A DNA stretch of 64,000 nucleotides, taken from positions 3,162,001 to 3,226,000 of the forward strand of contig NC_069110.1 of the NCBI RefSeq assembly GCF_947172395.1, written 5' to 3'. Positions 22,479 through 34,659 of this stretch are shown one piece after another (position 1 is the first letter of the stretch; every line of letters begins with the position of its first letter). Below the pieces are notes generated by a model. It was not told the origin of the DNA. It did no database searches and saw only the letters and a program-made list of their open reading frames with translations. The stretch comes from Bicyclus anynana (Eukaryota; Arthropoda; Insecta; Lepidoptera; Nymphalidae). The position numbers and the translations under genes were made by a program.

Positions 22479-22689
22479 AGATTAAGGGTGGATGGAAAAA
22501 AAATACTCTAATAAGTGACATGCAGTTGAGAAATAGTGTATTATCAATGATTGAGAATAAAAAAAGTTTTGAACACTTGTGTGCTACCTTCACACATATG
22601 CTTCCCAAACATGGAAGTATGAAAAGAAGTATTATGAAAATTAAAAAAAAAATCACAAGATACGACATTCTACCATAACTCAAACCAGG

Positions 22690-22910
22690 GCTACAGTTGC
22701 TCTCCTATACTCCCTAAAACAAAAATGGCGATGGGAAGGCCATGTAGCAAGGATGAGTGATGATCGTTGAACAACAAGACTGACATCGTGGTCAGGTGGT
22801 CCGATGACATTGCAAAAATCGCTTGCAAAACATGGGTTAAATAAGCCAAAGATCAGCAAAGATAGCCAGCACTGAAGGAAGCCTTCAGTGCCCCTCATCT
22901 GTAGGGGTTA
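22690..22910 (+). pseudogene. RTE-like LINE C-terminal fragment
   Basis: Reads KWRWEGHVARMSDDR then, after a stop, a region ending WSDDIAKIACKTWVK and a further KEAFSAPHL. This is the conserved segment after the RT in RTE-like LINEs (W-x-GH-x-AR, then RWxDDI, then W). Several stops; dead. Confidence 0.7.
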
Positions 22911-23395
22911 TTGTGATACCATTATAAATTTTTCAAATGTATTTTTTAGTTAATAAGTATTTAAAATTGTAATTGTAATGTGCACATTACTTGTAAAACA
23001 AGATGTCAGGCTTTTTTTATTTTACTTTCAACGATAAGTTTTTACTGAGAAATCAAATAAAATTGCTCGTAATAACTCGGACCATGCCATAAAGTATGCT
23101 ACAAACATATTTATAAACACACCTCAAAAAATTACATGCCCGCATTATATTTCGTACAAAACACAAGGGCTTACAATATTTTATAAAACAGTTTAAATGA
23201 TAATTTATACTCCATTGTTATTCATTGATGTTATTATATGTATATTTTCCCATTGTTTCAAATCAGAGCATATTTCATGCATTTAATGTTTAAAGACGGG
23301 GCACAGCGTGTCCTGAATGCTATTATGCTATGTTAAAAATATAACTAAAAAAACTACTACAAAGTCATCTTTAAACTTTTTGATGATTCAAATTG
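22911..23395. other. Unassigned AT-rich DNA
   Basis: Nothing recognised. Confidence 0.5.
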
Positions 23396-23456
23396 GCTTT
23401 ATAAAGGTACAAATTTGCTTTTTAAAGGTACAAATTGTCTTTTTAAAAGTACAAAA
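23396..23456. repeat. Three-copy short tandem repeat
   Basis: Three imperfect units of about 20-21 bp built on ctttttaaaggtacaaatt. Confidence 0.75.
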
Positions 23457-23604
23457 AATGGTAGAAAACAGTTGAATATCATCCTTATCAATCTATTTAA
23501 ATAGCTCAGTACCGGCTTCAGGCTTTTCGCTTTAAAGGGACGTAGAGCTTAGAGACCACGATGATCCAAGTTTTCATAAACATAGTAGGATATATACTTT
23601 ATAC

Positions 23605-23815
23605 TGCAGGTGGGAGGATTCGGTCGTGGCTAGTGACCACCCTACCGGCAAAGACGTACCACCAAGCGTTCCATTACGATGTCGTGTAGAAACCGAAAGG
23701 GGTACGGATTTTCATCCAACTCCTAACAAGTTAGCCCGCTTCCATCTAGACTGCATCATCACTTACCACTTTTGGTGAGATTGTAGTCAACGGCTAAATT
23801 GTAAAGAATAAAAAA
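23605..23815 (+). mobile_element. SINE-B copy, head missing
   Basis: Starts at gtgggaggattcggtcgtgg in the family body and continues to the tail aaagaataaaaaaaata. Confidence 0.85.
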
Positions 23816-26451
23816 AATACATTGAAATAGCTCTCTCATAAAATGCCCACAAGGGGGTCGAATGATCACTTTGAGAACCTATGCTTTAACTAAAGTATCA
23901 AGTCCCTGGACTTTTAAGACTGTAAAGACTTCTCAAAGTAAAGAAAACACTTATCTATGTACATAATGTCACGTCAGAAGGGTAGAACTGTACTTTACGT
24001 TATATTTATAACAGCTCATAAAATTAATCTGAATTTCAAATCATATTCATAACTACTGCATAACGTATGATATTGGACGCAGTGACGTTCGTATGTCTGA
24101 AACTTGTAGTGTCTGAAGTTTTAACCTTTATAAAGATTGACACACACTTAAAATTCGCCACGCAACGTGTGTTGTATATTTATTTAATAGTGGAGGAGCG
24201 TTGTTCCCGTTGTCGTGGAACTGCGGGGATAAAATACTCGTATTGTCTATTATACTCCCAATTGAACGTATAAGAACATTGTTGTTAGGTAATTTTAATT
24301 ATTTTTCGACATTTAGAGTTTTTCTAGCAATGTTAATATTAATTTAACGGTAACATACACCTCGTCAGGTGTATGCCCTTATTTTGGTTGTTTAAGAAAG
24401 CTTTATTTTATCTAGCGGGTAACTAAAATTTCCACGTAACTTCTATGTAGGTATTTTATTGTTTTAAGTATGTCACCACTTTAAATTTTCAACTTGTAGG
24501 AAAATGCACGACTGTATATGTGACGTGTGCTGGTCAATAAATATTGTATTAAGCTTTTAAGTTGGAACTCAGAGGACTGTTGTTGATGTTTTATCATACT
24601 CAAATTTGTAAAAATATATCAATATTGCATTGCAAACTAGTAATGAAGACAGAACTTCCTTTTTTATGGTCAATAGGCTTATTACTATCAACTATTTTAG
24701 TTAACAAAATAATAAAACGAATTACTAGAAAAAATAAATTTTCTAAATAGTCCTCCCCAAAAAAATGTTTAGATTAAAAAAGATGCTTAACAAATAGCAG
24801 CCGACCACCCGCGATCACCTAATTTCGTAAGCGAAAGCGCTCAGGAAGGTATTTCGAGAATTTGTCAATTTGAGGACTGTTAAAATGTTTTCTTAATTAC
24901 TTTTAAGATGAACGTCCATGACAATGGGACACCGATGAAAACAAAGTTTCGGATCACAATAAACAAAAAAAAATGTGTTTGAAAACATTAAATGTTAAAA
25001 ACAAATTTTTGTGCTATAAAAAACGGGTGGGCTTATAGAATGCATTAAAGTAATTGTTTTCGTATATCAAAGGTAGTCTAAACTTGTAATTTTTTAACAC
25101 GGAACAAATGCGTTTTTTAGATGTCCAGATATATCGCTCATAAATAGCACTGCAAGAGTCAGGCTTTATATTTTATAGCTATATATGCCACGTATACGAG
25201 TAACGCTTAATTGTTTTATTGGTGAGGATAACAAATATAAAAGGAAAATAGAGCACTACCGGTTATGAAACAAATAGCGTTGCGAAAAATCAAATAAACG
25301 CAATTTATCTACCTTCAAACGACGTTGAATAAAACAGAAAAGTTTTTCTTGTTTGTTCTGTTATAGCTTTTGATACACAACCGGCTGAAATTGTTCGTAT
25401 TGTTATCCGGGCGTGTGAGTGTATTCGGTGCGTGTAAGCACACACATCGCCTACACACAAACACAAGTGCCCGTTATTTATATTTAGGCGTAGCGCAGAC
25501 GTAGACACCTTCCGTGACCGAAGTAGGAGACAGTTATATCAATACTTAAAGATAAAACACAATTACTAGGTATTCATGAGAATAAAATTTGAATATATTT
25601 ATAAAAATGTATAATAAAAGTGATGAATAAAATACATTGCTGGGTAAAAAATTATATTTATTTTTAATTAAATTCCAAAGCAAGTAAATAAATGTTTCTA
25701 AACAAACCTTCGGTCAGCTAAAATTTAAAATTGATGACGACGAAAAGCTATTAAAAAGCGGAGAGTTAGCGACTGGATGTTTTCGGAATACTACTACTTC
25801 ATGTTTAATAATTAATTAAAGTCTGGTCGTTTTTGGAACCTTTTTAGCTTTTATTTAATGTTTAAGACTTGTAAGCGAACAGAAACATCTTTTAGGTTGA
25901 ATAAAATGAATTTTTAATTAAAGTTGTTAATCACAATGAACAAGATCGAAGGCTTAGTGTGCTTCAGGTTTATACATTTTACTGATAATAACAATGACAT
26001 GGAATAAAGAATAGTTCAATATTTGACTGATTTTGACTGATGACTGAAATCTCATACTGCTTAAGCTAATCACTGGACGGGGTTATATTATTTGTTGGTA
26101 TTGAACAGTGCTACCACAGTTTCCGTGTTGGCAACAAAAGTATCTCCGTTTGTGCTAGCCCTTAACTCTCGGAGGTCGCGGCGTGTCGTCGGCATAATGC
26201 AAAGACAAATATAGAAACGCCAGAGATTCGTTGCAATTTTTTTTTAATTTGGTAATGTGGTATGAAGAGAATAATGTACATTTAATTTATTTTATAAAAG
26301 CTCTTGTACATATAAATGTAGTAAGTAGGTACTCGAAAGAATTTCATTTGTCAGAAAATATAACCGCTCTGCATAGTTTAATATTTGCTTAATTACTAAG
26401 TAAGAACGTTTATTATAAAATAAGTTTGAATTGCATAATCAACACTAAATA
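23816..26451. other. Long unassigned AT-rich stretch
   Basis: Over 2.6 kb with no recognised repeat or gene. Short open frames (24067-24273, 24562-24750, 25305-25508) show no domain. A CpG-richer patch lies at about 26090-26210. Confidence 0.45.
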
Positions 26452-26747
26452 CGTCATCAACCCATATTCGGCTCACTGCTGAGCTCGAGTCTCTTCTCAG
26501 AATGAGAGGGGTTAGGCCAATAGTCCACCACGCTGGCCCAATGCGGATTGGCAGACTTCACACACGCAGAGAATTAAGGTAATTCTCTGGTATGCAGGTT
26601 TCCTCACGATGTTTTCCTTCACCGATTGCAACACGTGATATTTAATTTCTTAAAATGCACACAACTGAAAAGTTGGAGGTGCATGCCCCGGACCGGATTC
26701 GAACCCACACCCTCCGGAATCGGAGGCAGAGGTCATAACCACTGGGC
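26452..26747 (-). mobile_element. SINE-A copy with 10-bp target duplication
   Basis: Flanked by acactaaata at 26442-26451 and 26748-26757. B box intact (ggattcgaacc in reverse); the copy stops just inside the A box, so it is slightly 5' truncated. Confidence 0.9.
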
Positions 26748-26757
26748 ACACTAAATA

Positions 26758-27175
26758 AACACTAAATAAAATAGAAATATTAATGCAAAGTGTAAAGTTA
26801 AACAAACTAAAATAATTATTTGTAATAATTTATTTAACATAAACATACAACCTTTCTTCTACATTCGATTTTTATGTTAAAGCACAATTGATTTATAGAT
26901 GCATTGCTTCTTTGGAAAACCAAACGGAAAGGACTGTACATGTTCCGACCGAAGTAGCTGTCAATGGCATCCATTAAGCACCCAGGAGTGACATATTTTG
27001 TGGTGAACTAAGTGCCTGTATTGAACGTTTCTTCGTTATTTTATAAACGTGCTACCTAACGTTTTTTTTATTCCTTTGAGGACGAAAAGACTCTGCGGAC
27101 TCTTGTCATTGTGTGACTTGCATGGACTAAAACGACCTCCTCTGTATTCCAAGGTTGGCACGGGACCATCATTAT
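26758..27175. other. Unassigned DNA
   Basis: Nothing recognised. Confidence 0.5.
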
Positions 27176-27487
27176 CTTTTTTTTTATTCTTTACATGTTA
27201 GCCCTTGACTACAATCTCACATGATGGTAAGTGATGATGCAATTTAAGATGGAAGCGGGCTGACTTGTTAGAAAGAGGATGAAAATCCACACCCCTTTCG
27301 GTTTCTACATGAATCGTACCGGAACGCTAAATCGCTTAGCGGTACGCCTTTGCCGGTAGAGTGGTAACTAGCCACAGCCAGAGCTGGACCGATTAAGAAA
27401 ACCTCCATCGGCCCAGCCGGGAATCGAACCCAGGACCTCCGTATTACAAATCCACCGCGCATACCACTGCGCCACGGAGGTCGTCAA
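27176..27487 (-). mobile_element. SINE-B reference copy, full length
   Basis: The most complete SINE-B outside the nested one at 54.9 kb. On the minus strand: head gacgacctccgtgg, A box tggcgcagtgg (27464-27474), B box at 27421-27431 (ggttcgattcc), body with the ccggtacgat block, and a tail of the TAAAGAATAAAAA type. The A-box/B-box arrangement marks it as a tRNA-derived, pol III-transcribed SINE; it encodes no protein and would need a partner LINE. Confidence 0.9.
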
Positions 27488-27999
27488 ATTCTTTTCCTCC
27501 TGTCTTCTTTTTCTATATTGTCTCTCTTATCATTTACCTACATAAAATTGCCTAAGATCGGGCAAAGTGAGCGAGATTATGCCGGTAAGCGGACCCTGAT
27601 TAGGATTAGGAATAATAAGAATGGTAGGTAAAAGATGATCATTTACCTACAAGACTACAAGCCCTTGAAAAAAAAATACCTGAGAAATGAACCAACGTGA
27701 ATAACGCTTACAAGGCTGTTACTATATCAGTAAATAACTCTGAGCACTATGCCGTCATTTCTGAGCGGTACAGTGGTGAGTAGGTAGGTACGTAGTGGTA
27801 GTCTATACGTAAGTGTCACAAAGTTCAAGTTTCACACAAAATCACGTTCGGATTTAAGCGGCTTTTAGTCTATCATTGATTGAAATCATTTCCAACTATC
27901 ATTGGCGTGATTCATATCCTAAATCGATTACGTTGCAATTTCCGTATTTCTACAGTAACTTGATAGTTTTTTTACGTACAGATAATTTCGTTTTTTCGT
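27488..27999. other. Unassigned DNA
   Basis: Nothing recognised. Confidence 0.5.
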
Positions 28000-28330
28000 A
28001 GAAGTAGGTGCGAGAGGATTACCAACAAAATCTTTTTATAACTTGCTTAAAGACCTTGGCCTCTCTAGAAGTGCAGCTAGTTCTATATTAGAACGAGTAT
28101 CCAAAGCTGCTCTAATAGGATCTTACCAAATTTGGCTAGGCAGGGAGAACAACACGAGCAGAGAACGGGGAGTGTTGATCGATCGTCAAGGAATTCCTTA
28201 ACCCTACGTCCTGTAGTCACAAGTTCAGGACAATGCTCGGAGTTTTTCTCTCTACCACGCGATGAATGAATCCATGGAATGCTAAGATATTCGTCTCTCA
28301 TCACTCAATTCAAATTATTTTACCTATGGC
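28000..28330 (+). pseudogene. LINE C-terminus and 3' UTR (second family)
   Basis: In-frame segment VEVGARGLPTKSFYNLLKD ... ALIGSYQIWLGREN, then a stop after QGIP near 28200 and a 3' UTR ending tccatggaatgctaagatat. The same protein block occurs at 33674. Such an EVGARG...SYxIWxxR ending is found at the C-terminus of several non-LTR ORFs, possibly RLE-type; clade not fixed. Confidence 0.6.
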
Positions 28331-28752
28331 AAGACATTAATTTTTATAACCAAATCTCTACAACTGTTGTATTTGATTTAGTTATAAAAAAAATATATGC
28401 AATATTTATGTAATGTTTAAGTATTGTTTAATAATTGTGTGATTTCATCCAATTTAGATAATTTAGTTTTTGATCAATGGTGCAATCCTTGCACTAAAAT
28501 CAGTAGGTAGCACGTCCTTGTAGAGGTGTAAATTCTAAACGTGAAATTATTTGTTATTTATTCCATTTTTGAAGCCTTTTAAAATCTTTTAAAGCTTTAA
28601 ACTATTTAAAGGAATTTAAGCTTTTGTATATAAAGAAAGCTAAGGACTGAGAGGTCTGAAAAATGCTGTAGGAGGTCTTTAATTACCCATGAAGGGGTTC
28701 TGATCAACGGCAATGATGACAGTAAAAGCAACGCTTGAATTATATACATAAA
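28331..28752. other. Unassigned AT-rich DNA
   Basis: Nothing recognised. Confidence 0.5.
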
Positions 28753-28943
28753 CTAGCTGACGCCGCGCGGTTTCACCCGCGTTGTTCCCGTTCCCGTAGA
28801 AATACGGGAATAATATATAGCCTTCCTCGATAAATGGGCTATCTAACACTGAAATAATTTTTCGAATCGGATCAGATAAGTTCCTGAGATTAGCGCTTTC
28901 AATCTAACAAACAAACTCTTCAGCTTTATAGTATTAGTATAAA
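28753..28943 (-). mobile_element. Short Helitron, second subfamily
   Basis: Starts CTAGCTGACGCCGCGCGG after an A and ends near agtattagtata, the reverse of a TC-TATACTAAT start. Body blocks cgataaatgggctatctaac and tcagctttata recur at 34477 and 61811. Distinct body from the 5.9-kb subfamily, same ends. Confidence 0.8.
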
Positions 28944-29599
28944 TTATTTTATTTTAAATATTTTATAATAAATAGTAGGTCTCTTTTAGTATTTAAGTTT
29001 AAAAATTGCTAGTAAATGTTTTTTGTATTTTGGATTGGAAACTTACTAGTAGCTATTTTATTGCTTGTTATATGTATTTAGTGCAGAATCATTAAATTAA
29101 CATATTTTTAAAACATTGAAATTGTTAGTTATACATTAAATTGCAGTTGCTTTGCCCTAACGCAAACATTTATCTAATACCTACGATTAGTATTTAACGG
29201 GGGAATTCTCGCAGGGGCTGTGAAGTCAATAGTTTCGGGGCAAAACCATCAAAACAAATGATAGGTCAATATTATTCTGTTGATTCCTGACTGCCCGACA
29301 AATTACAGATAAATCGAAATTAAATACGGGGTTGAGTAGTACTCCAAAAACCATATATATCAACATATCAATATTATTGTTCATTTCATTTTTATAACAT
29401 AAAATATTTAAAGGCAAGACTATCATATCTATTTTATATTGAACATTAGGTACATATGTCATTTGTACTTTGTATTTTGCACTTTTCGATTGTAAAAAGA
29501 AAGCATTATAATCGGAATTTCTCAGTTAACTTTTACGTAACTATTGCAACCTGCTGTACTATTCACTATTTTAGTCTTTAAAATAAACAACTTATAGTT
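28944..29599. other. Unassigned AT-rich DNA
   Basis: Nothing recognised; the 78-codon frame at 29226-29462 has no domain. Confidence 0.5.
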
Positions 29600-29762
29600 A
29601 TTAACCTATTAAAATAAACATCAAATCAATTCACAAAATGTTATTTACCTACTGTGTGATATTCACCAGTAAACACCGGATGATATAGAACCTCAACTTC
29701 GTAATAAAATATATGTCAACTAGCATACGTCAAAGATAGTGTATTAGCCTGCTGGCAGTAAT
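29600..29762 (-). mobile_element. MITE-2 copy, longest
   Basis: In reverse it reads ctaatacactatctttgacg, tatgctagttgacatat, tcacacagtaggta, aattgatttgatgtttattt, aataggttaataac. Non-coding. No clear inverted termini, so 'MITE' is a working label. Confidence 0.55.
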
Positions 29763-29980
29763 TATTATCGACTCCAAATAACAGGTGGCCAATGCTTAAT
29801 TAGTATTAAAAATATCCAATTAAGTTATTGTCCCAAGTTATACTTATTTTCAACTTTATTCCGTTAAAACAGAGTTCATAATAACTTTGAACAGACAACA
29901 AATGTTTTCGTAATTAAGTATACATTTTGCACAACTTTTTATCCCGAAATTTCTACATAAATGCAAACTACGTGGGTGAA

Positions 29981-30307
29981 GTGCCGTGAAAGCACTGTGG
30001 ATATGATCTCTGCCTCCGATTCCAGAGGATGTGGGTTCGAATCCGGTCCGGGGGCATCCAAAAGTTGGAGCTTCTCAGTTGTGTGCATTTTAAGTAATTA
30101 AGTGTCACGTCATCATGTCTCAAAAGGTGAAGGAAAACCATCGCGAGGAAACCTGCTTACTAGAGAATTTTCTTATTTCTCTGCGTGTGTGAAGTCTGCC
30201 AATCCGCATTGGGCCAGCGTGGTGGACTATTGGCCTAACCCAACACATTCTGAGAGGCGACTCGAGCTCAGCAGCGAGCGATTGAGAGATATGGGTTGAT
30301 AATGATG
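29981..30307 (+). mobile_element. SINE-A full-length copy with target duplication
   Basis: Flanked by acgtgggtgaa (29970-29980) and acgtgggtaaa (30308-30318), one mismatch in 11. B box ggttcgaatcc intact; A box altered (gaaagcactgtgg). Confidence 0.9.
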
Positions 30308-30539
30308 ACGTGGGTAAAACAGTGTGGTGTGTGCATCGATCTCCTATGGTGTGTGTTATATTATTCGTTTTCTGCAATATCAATACTTCAATATCGAATG
30401 AAACTTAATAAAACGACAGAATGTAGAGAAGATTTTAATGTATCATAAGAAGCCTTAGTTTATTATTAAAACTTCCGTTTTCAATTAACGTTCCACGACC
30501 CGTGTGTATTTTTAAATCGTACCCGAAAGATAAGAAAAA

Positions 30540-30600
30540 AAAATGGCAAGGAATCGAACCCGTTATAAATTAATACGTATCCAGCGGTAACCGGAGAGCC
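30540..30600 (-). repeat. tRNA-like SINE head remnant
   Basis: Minus strand: ggttaccgctgg then gggttcgattccttgcca (good B box). The rest does not fold as a tRNA and no body of a known family follows. Confidence 0.3.
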
Positions 30601-31066
30601 CGTATAAGTTGGACTTATTCGAATCCGTTCATATTGGATTACAGGCAACAATAAATAAGGTCTAAAATAATGTTTTATATGTAAATACGGGGTATTGTTA
30701 CAATAATGAGGCTTGCTAAATCACAATATGAGTTTGATTTATATCTCAACGGTCCGCTTACCGCCACCATGGGAGGGCTATAAAAATCCTACCGAAATGT
30801 AAAGTGTACGAAAGGAAGCTGCGAAAGAAAGAAACGTAAAAATTCAAGCAATTTTAGATCATATTTCTTGAAAAGTACGATTGAAGATTGCCTGGCCTTA
30901 ATTCCGTTGACCTGTTGCGGGGTGTACCACTCTTAATTGGTCACTTTACGGCGTAAAGAAACACGTAATTCATGAAATTCCAACGCGTAACGCGTAATCC
31001 GAGTGTCGGGAAGCAGTAAAGCCATTTACAGAATTTTATTTCATTGTGAGTAATCAGTTTATAACT
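30601..31066. other. Unassigned, GC-richer 30720-31020
   Basis: No repeat match. It contains aacgcgtaacgcgtaat near 30982 and alternating CpG words; candidate conserved non-coding DNA only. Confidence 0.3.
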
Positions 31067-31290
31067 GTCCCGTTAGTGCAGTGGGTAGTTGGCTTTGGGT
31101 CATGAGGTCCAGGTTCGAGTCTTGGGTCGGGCTTTGTACTGAGCTTTTCTTAGTTCTAAGAATTTTCAGTAAAAACATCGAGTAACACTACGAGTAGATA
31201 TCCGGAATTAATGATATAGTCAGTCACTCGACATAGGTTCGGCGAACTTATCATGGTAATGCCATACACTGCCCAATGAGTCGTCCTGTT
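31067..31290 (+). mobile_element. SINE-C reference copy
   Basis: Best SINE-C head: gtcccgttagtgcagtgg (A-box region) and aggttcgagtcttgggtcgg (B box), then gagcttttcttagttcta and gaattttcagtaaaaac. The 3' half is decayed. Confidence 0.6.
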
Positions 31291-32412
31291 GTCAAACGCA
31301 AATATTGAGAATAGTAAAATATCGTACACAAAGTTGTAGTGTTTATGGTCTGAAAATAATAATTTTGTAGGTACCTACGCTATCCATATACCATATTATT
31401 AAATAATGTTATAATAAAATTTTATGAATAATTTCCCATTTTTTACTGAGACAAAATTTATAACAAATATTGACCGTGTCAAAGAAAAATAATGCCATAA
31501 CAGAGTTCAAACTACTTTTTCAAAAAGTGTCTGTCAAGAAATATTGTTCGAAACTACGACTCTATATATATAATATTTCCTCTTAAATACATAAAGTTTA
31601 CTAAAATTAACATTAAACATACTACAGTTTTAATAATATACCACACACATACACTTTTTTGTTGACATTTAACATTAACAATAATTCTCATTGAAATATA
31701 GATTTATTTTTCATACAAATAAGTTTGGCTTTCGACTACTCAGCGACCATTAATTCTATTAAATAGTGTGAGTAAGTGTACTAGTGTTAATAATATTAGC
31801 TATAATTGTAACTATAAACTAATTATTGGTAGTCTAATTAGCTCATATATCGAGGATTCATCAATAAGCATCTTGTGCTTCACCGTTCACGGCTAAAATT
31901 TGTATTGTATTGTATTATACTCGAGGCGTCCATCTCAAGAGCGTCACTAATTATTACAAGGACCGAAGTGCGGTCGTGCGGGGCTAACAAGGTGGGAACA
32001 ATGCGGGCACACGCCGTCCATTGCCGGCCTTGTACCTATCCACAAGAGATATATCGGTTCCGGGGCAGCGACCTAATCAGATTAACGAACTAATCTCGCA
32101 GCGCTTCACCGAGGAAATTCATTAATATCCTGCCTCAGTTCCAAACAGATGAAAAAGTAACCGTGTGGAGGACGCGGTAGGGGGGCGCGGGCCGGCGCGA
32201 GGCGATTTTTCTTTTATGAATAAATTCCTAAATGAAAAGCTATAGGGATTCTGATGGGCGACTTGGGCGTCGGTGTGCATGAATGCGTATTATGCCATTG
32301 TGGGGTTCGATACTGAAACAAACGTTCAAATGGATATCTTTCTGTAAAAGGCTTGTCAACTTTTGATATAACGACGTCGTTGGGTTCTATGAAATATTAG
32401 TAAGCATCCTCC
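31291..32412. other. Unassigned; GC-rich island 31940-32280
   Basis: AT-rich to about 31880. From 31940 to 32280 is CpG-rich, without repeat match or coding sense, with ggggggcgcgggccggcg at about 32179, homeodomain-type cores and aacaatg words. It is the best candidate here for a conserved enhancer-like element, by composition only. Confidence 0.35.
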
Positions 32413-32742
32413 ATTATTATCAGCCTATTTGAATGACTCCTATAGGGAGAGATGTGGAGACCCACCACGCTGCTCCATTGCGGATAGGTGGGCTTAGGAT
32501 CATAATGTTTTGATTTTGGTAACTATCACTATCAAGATGTTCAAGTGAAATGACCGGGACATAAGGAGGTGTAACGCCACCAACTTTCGAACACCTGGCT
32601 GAGAGTTACTGCGGTTTCTTGGAAGAAAGCATAATTTAAGATATTCACAGCCCAGCCAAGGACCTTTTGGTCCAAAGCCACAGCTAATCACTAAACTGCC
32701 GAGGCAGTTAAACTCAGAGTGCACTAGAGCCATAACGCCCAC
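32413..32742 (-). mobile_element. SINE-C copy, near full length
   Basis: Minus strand: head gcctcggcagtttagtgatt, then the body with aaaccgcagtaactctcagc, ttggtggcgttacacc and the 3' part gcgtggtgggtctccaca to ataggctgataat. No clear B box. Confidence 0.55.
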
Positions 32743-33572
32743 ACATCAGATGGACTGATTGACTTATTTTTCTGATTGTGTAAGTCCTGTAGGCGCCTCA
32801 GTGGGAACTCAGCGGCGTCACCGGGGGTTTTGGGCGAGCTACATGCATCGCCTGAAGGGCCCCGAAGGCAGAAGCACATACATTTTTATGTACATAATCA
32901 TGCTAAATTACAGCTTTCTAGTAGTAATAGTCTCTGCGTTAACGACAGACTGACAGACAGACGACAAGGACATCCATTTCTGCCATTGATTTCACCCTAA
33001 AGACCAGCGAAATGGGTATTCACAATTAATTAATCAACACTATGACATATAGGAAATGCCTAAATAGAATGCTTGGGGCCATAACGGGGTATTCATTTTA
33101 ATCACCCAAATGAAAAGCGACTGCGTTCGCTCAGCATCCACTAAGTGAGATTGAATTTACATTGGAATAGAAGGACTAATTTATAATATCCGTTTGGGAC
33201 GTAGCAATTGATGTTAATGTTTACACAGGTAAATATAGTGAAGAGGTAACAAACAAACATTTACATTACGACACGAATTGCGAAATTAAATGGCGTTTGG
33301 CGGTTTCGTACTATTCCGATTTCAGTTTAATGTTTAGTGAATTTTAGCCTAATTTAAATCCGATAGCAACTAAAGGGGACTCTACCGTGAATTTACTGTT
33401 GCCTGGAGTAAGGTTTTTGTATACATTTGAACTGTTTTTATGAATAATGTTTATTTGTACCATATGATTACTTTATTTCACGTAAATTAAATATTTTTAT
33501 ATTTAGACATTTCCCTTTTGTCCAAACAAACTAAGTGAATAGTACTTGTCCAGCTTACTCTGCCGTGTGAGA
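32743..33572. other. Unassigned DNA
   Basis: Two overlapping frames in a GC-richer patch (32759-33000) show no domain; cagactgacagacagacga near 32946 resembles a Helitron body word. Confidence 0.35.
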
Positions 33573-33606
33573 CTAACATTCCGAAGGACCTAACATTCCG
33601 AAGGAC
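33573..33606. repeat. 17-bp perfect tandem duplication
   Basis: ctaacattccgaaggac occurs twice back to back. Confidence 0.95.
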
Positions 33607-33673
33607 CATAAAGTCAATGTGCACTGTATAAAAATGAATAAATAGTTTAACCTAACAAATGAACTAACTAAAA

Positions 33674-34000
33674 ATGGCTATGTTGTTAGCCGTAGAAGTA
33701 AGCGCGAGAGGATTACCAGCAAAATCTCTCTATAACTTGCTTAAAAACCTTAGTCTCTCAAGAACTGCATTAAGTTTTATTTTAGAACGGGTATCCAAAA
33801 ATGCTCTAATAGGATCTTACCAAATTTGGATAGGCAGGGAGAACAATACGAGCTGAGGAGGGGGTATTAAACGATTGTCAAGGAATTCCTTAAGCTGGTA
33901 ATGGACATTGCCTGGAGTTTGTCTCTCTGCCACTTGGTGAACCCGGCACCCGCACGGTGAATCCGTGAATTGCTAAGATATTCGTCTTTTAGGTAATCCA
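33674..34000 (+). pseudogene. LINE C-terminus and 3' UTR (same family as 28.0 kb)
   Basis: A 60-codon frame, VEVSARGLPAKSLYNLLKN ... ALIGSYQIWIGREN, ending at TGA 33856, followed by the same 3' UTR order (gtcaaggaattccttaa, then gaattgctaagatattcgtc near 33986). The frame begins inside the element, so the Met is not a real start. Confidence 0.65.
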
Positions 34001-34476
34001 AGAAGTTCAAATGAACAATTATTTTTTATCTATTTTAAGTACTATCTATATAATGTTAAAAAAATCATTTTACTTTTCAAACTTTCAGCTTTCATAAAAT
34101 GAGGCATATCTAGCTATCGCAGTCCCTTAAATTTCACGGCTCTAAGCATAAGCACCTAAGTAACGCACTAAAAATATTAAGAGCCAAGAATTACACTTTG
34201 GTTCATATTGTAAAACGATCCCGGAATCGAGCATGCATCGAAATCGTTCGGGAAATCGAGAAATGACTATCGAGTCCACGTAAATTGCTCTATTCGACGC
34301 CATGTAAAGGTGATCGTAGACTGCTACACTAGGGGACAAAACCGCAAATATAAATATATCTTTCAGTAAAAGAGACAACGAAGAAAATAAACAAATTCCA
34401 TTTGTTATGATGGTTCAAGTACAGTATCATTACAGTACAAAAAAATTTACTAAAATATTCGTAATTTCTTTTATTA
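34001..34476. other. Unassigned DNA
   Basis: Nothing recognised; the word ataaaatgaggcatat near 34096 recurs loosely near 21890 and 44820 and may mark a decayed repeat. Confidence 0.4.
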
Positions 34477-34659
34477 CTAGCTGATGCCGCGCGGTTTCAC
34501 CCGCGTGGTTCCCGTTCCCGTAGGAATACGAGTAATATATAGCCTTCCTTGATAAATGGGCTATCTAACACTGAAAGAATTTTTCAAATCGGACCAGTTC
34601 CTCAGATTAGCGCGTTCAACCAACCAAACAAACCCTTCAGCTTTATATATTAGAATAGA
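34477..34659 (-). mobile_element. Short Helitron, second subfamily, complete
   Basis: CTAGCTGATGCCGCGCGG after A34476, and tatattagaataga before T34660: both termini and the A/T insertion context are present. Confidence 0.85.

Noticed and set aside
30761..30783. Strong Kozak-like context ccgccaccatggg
   Set aside because: The frame stops after four codons (ATG GGA GGG CTA TAA), so it is not a translation start of any gene.
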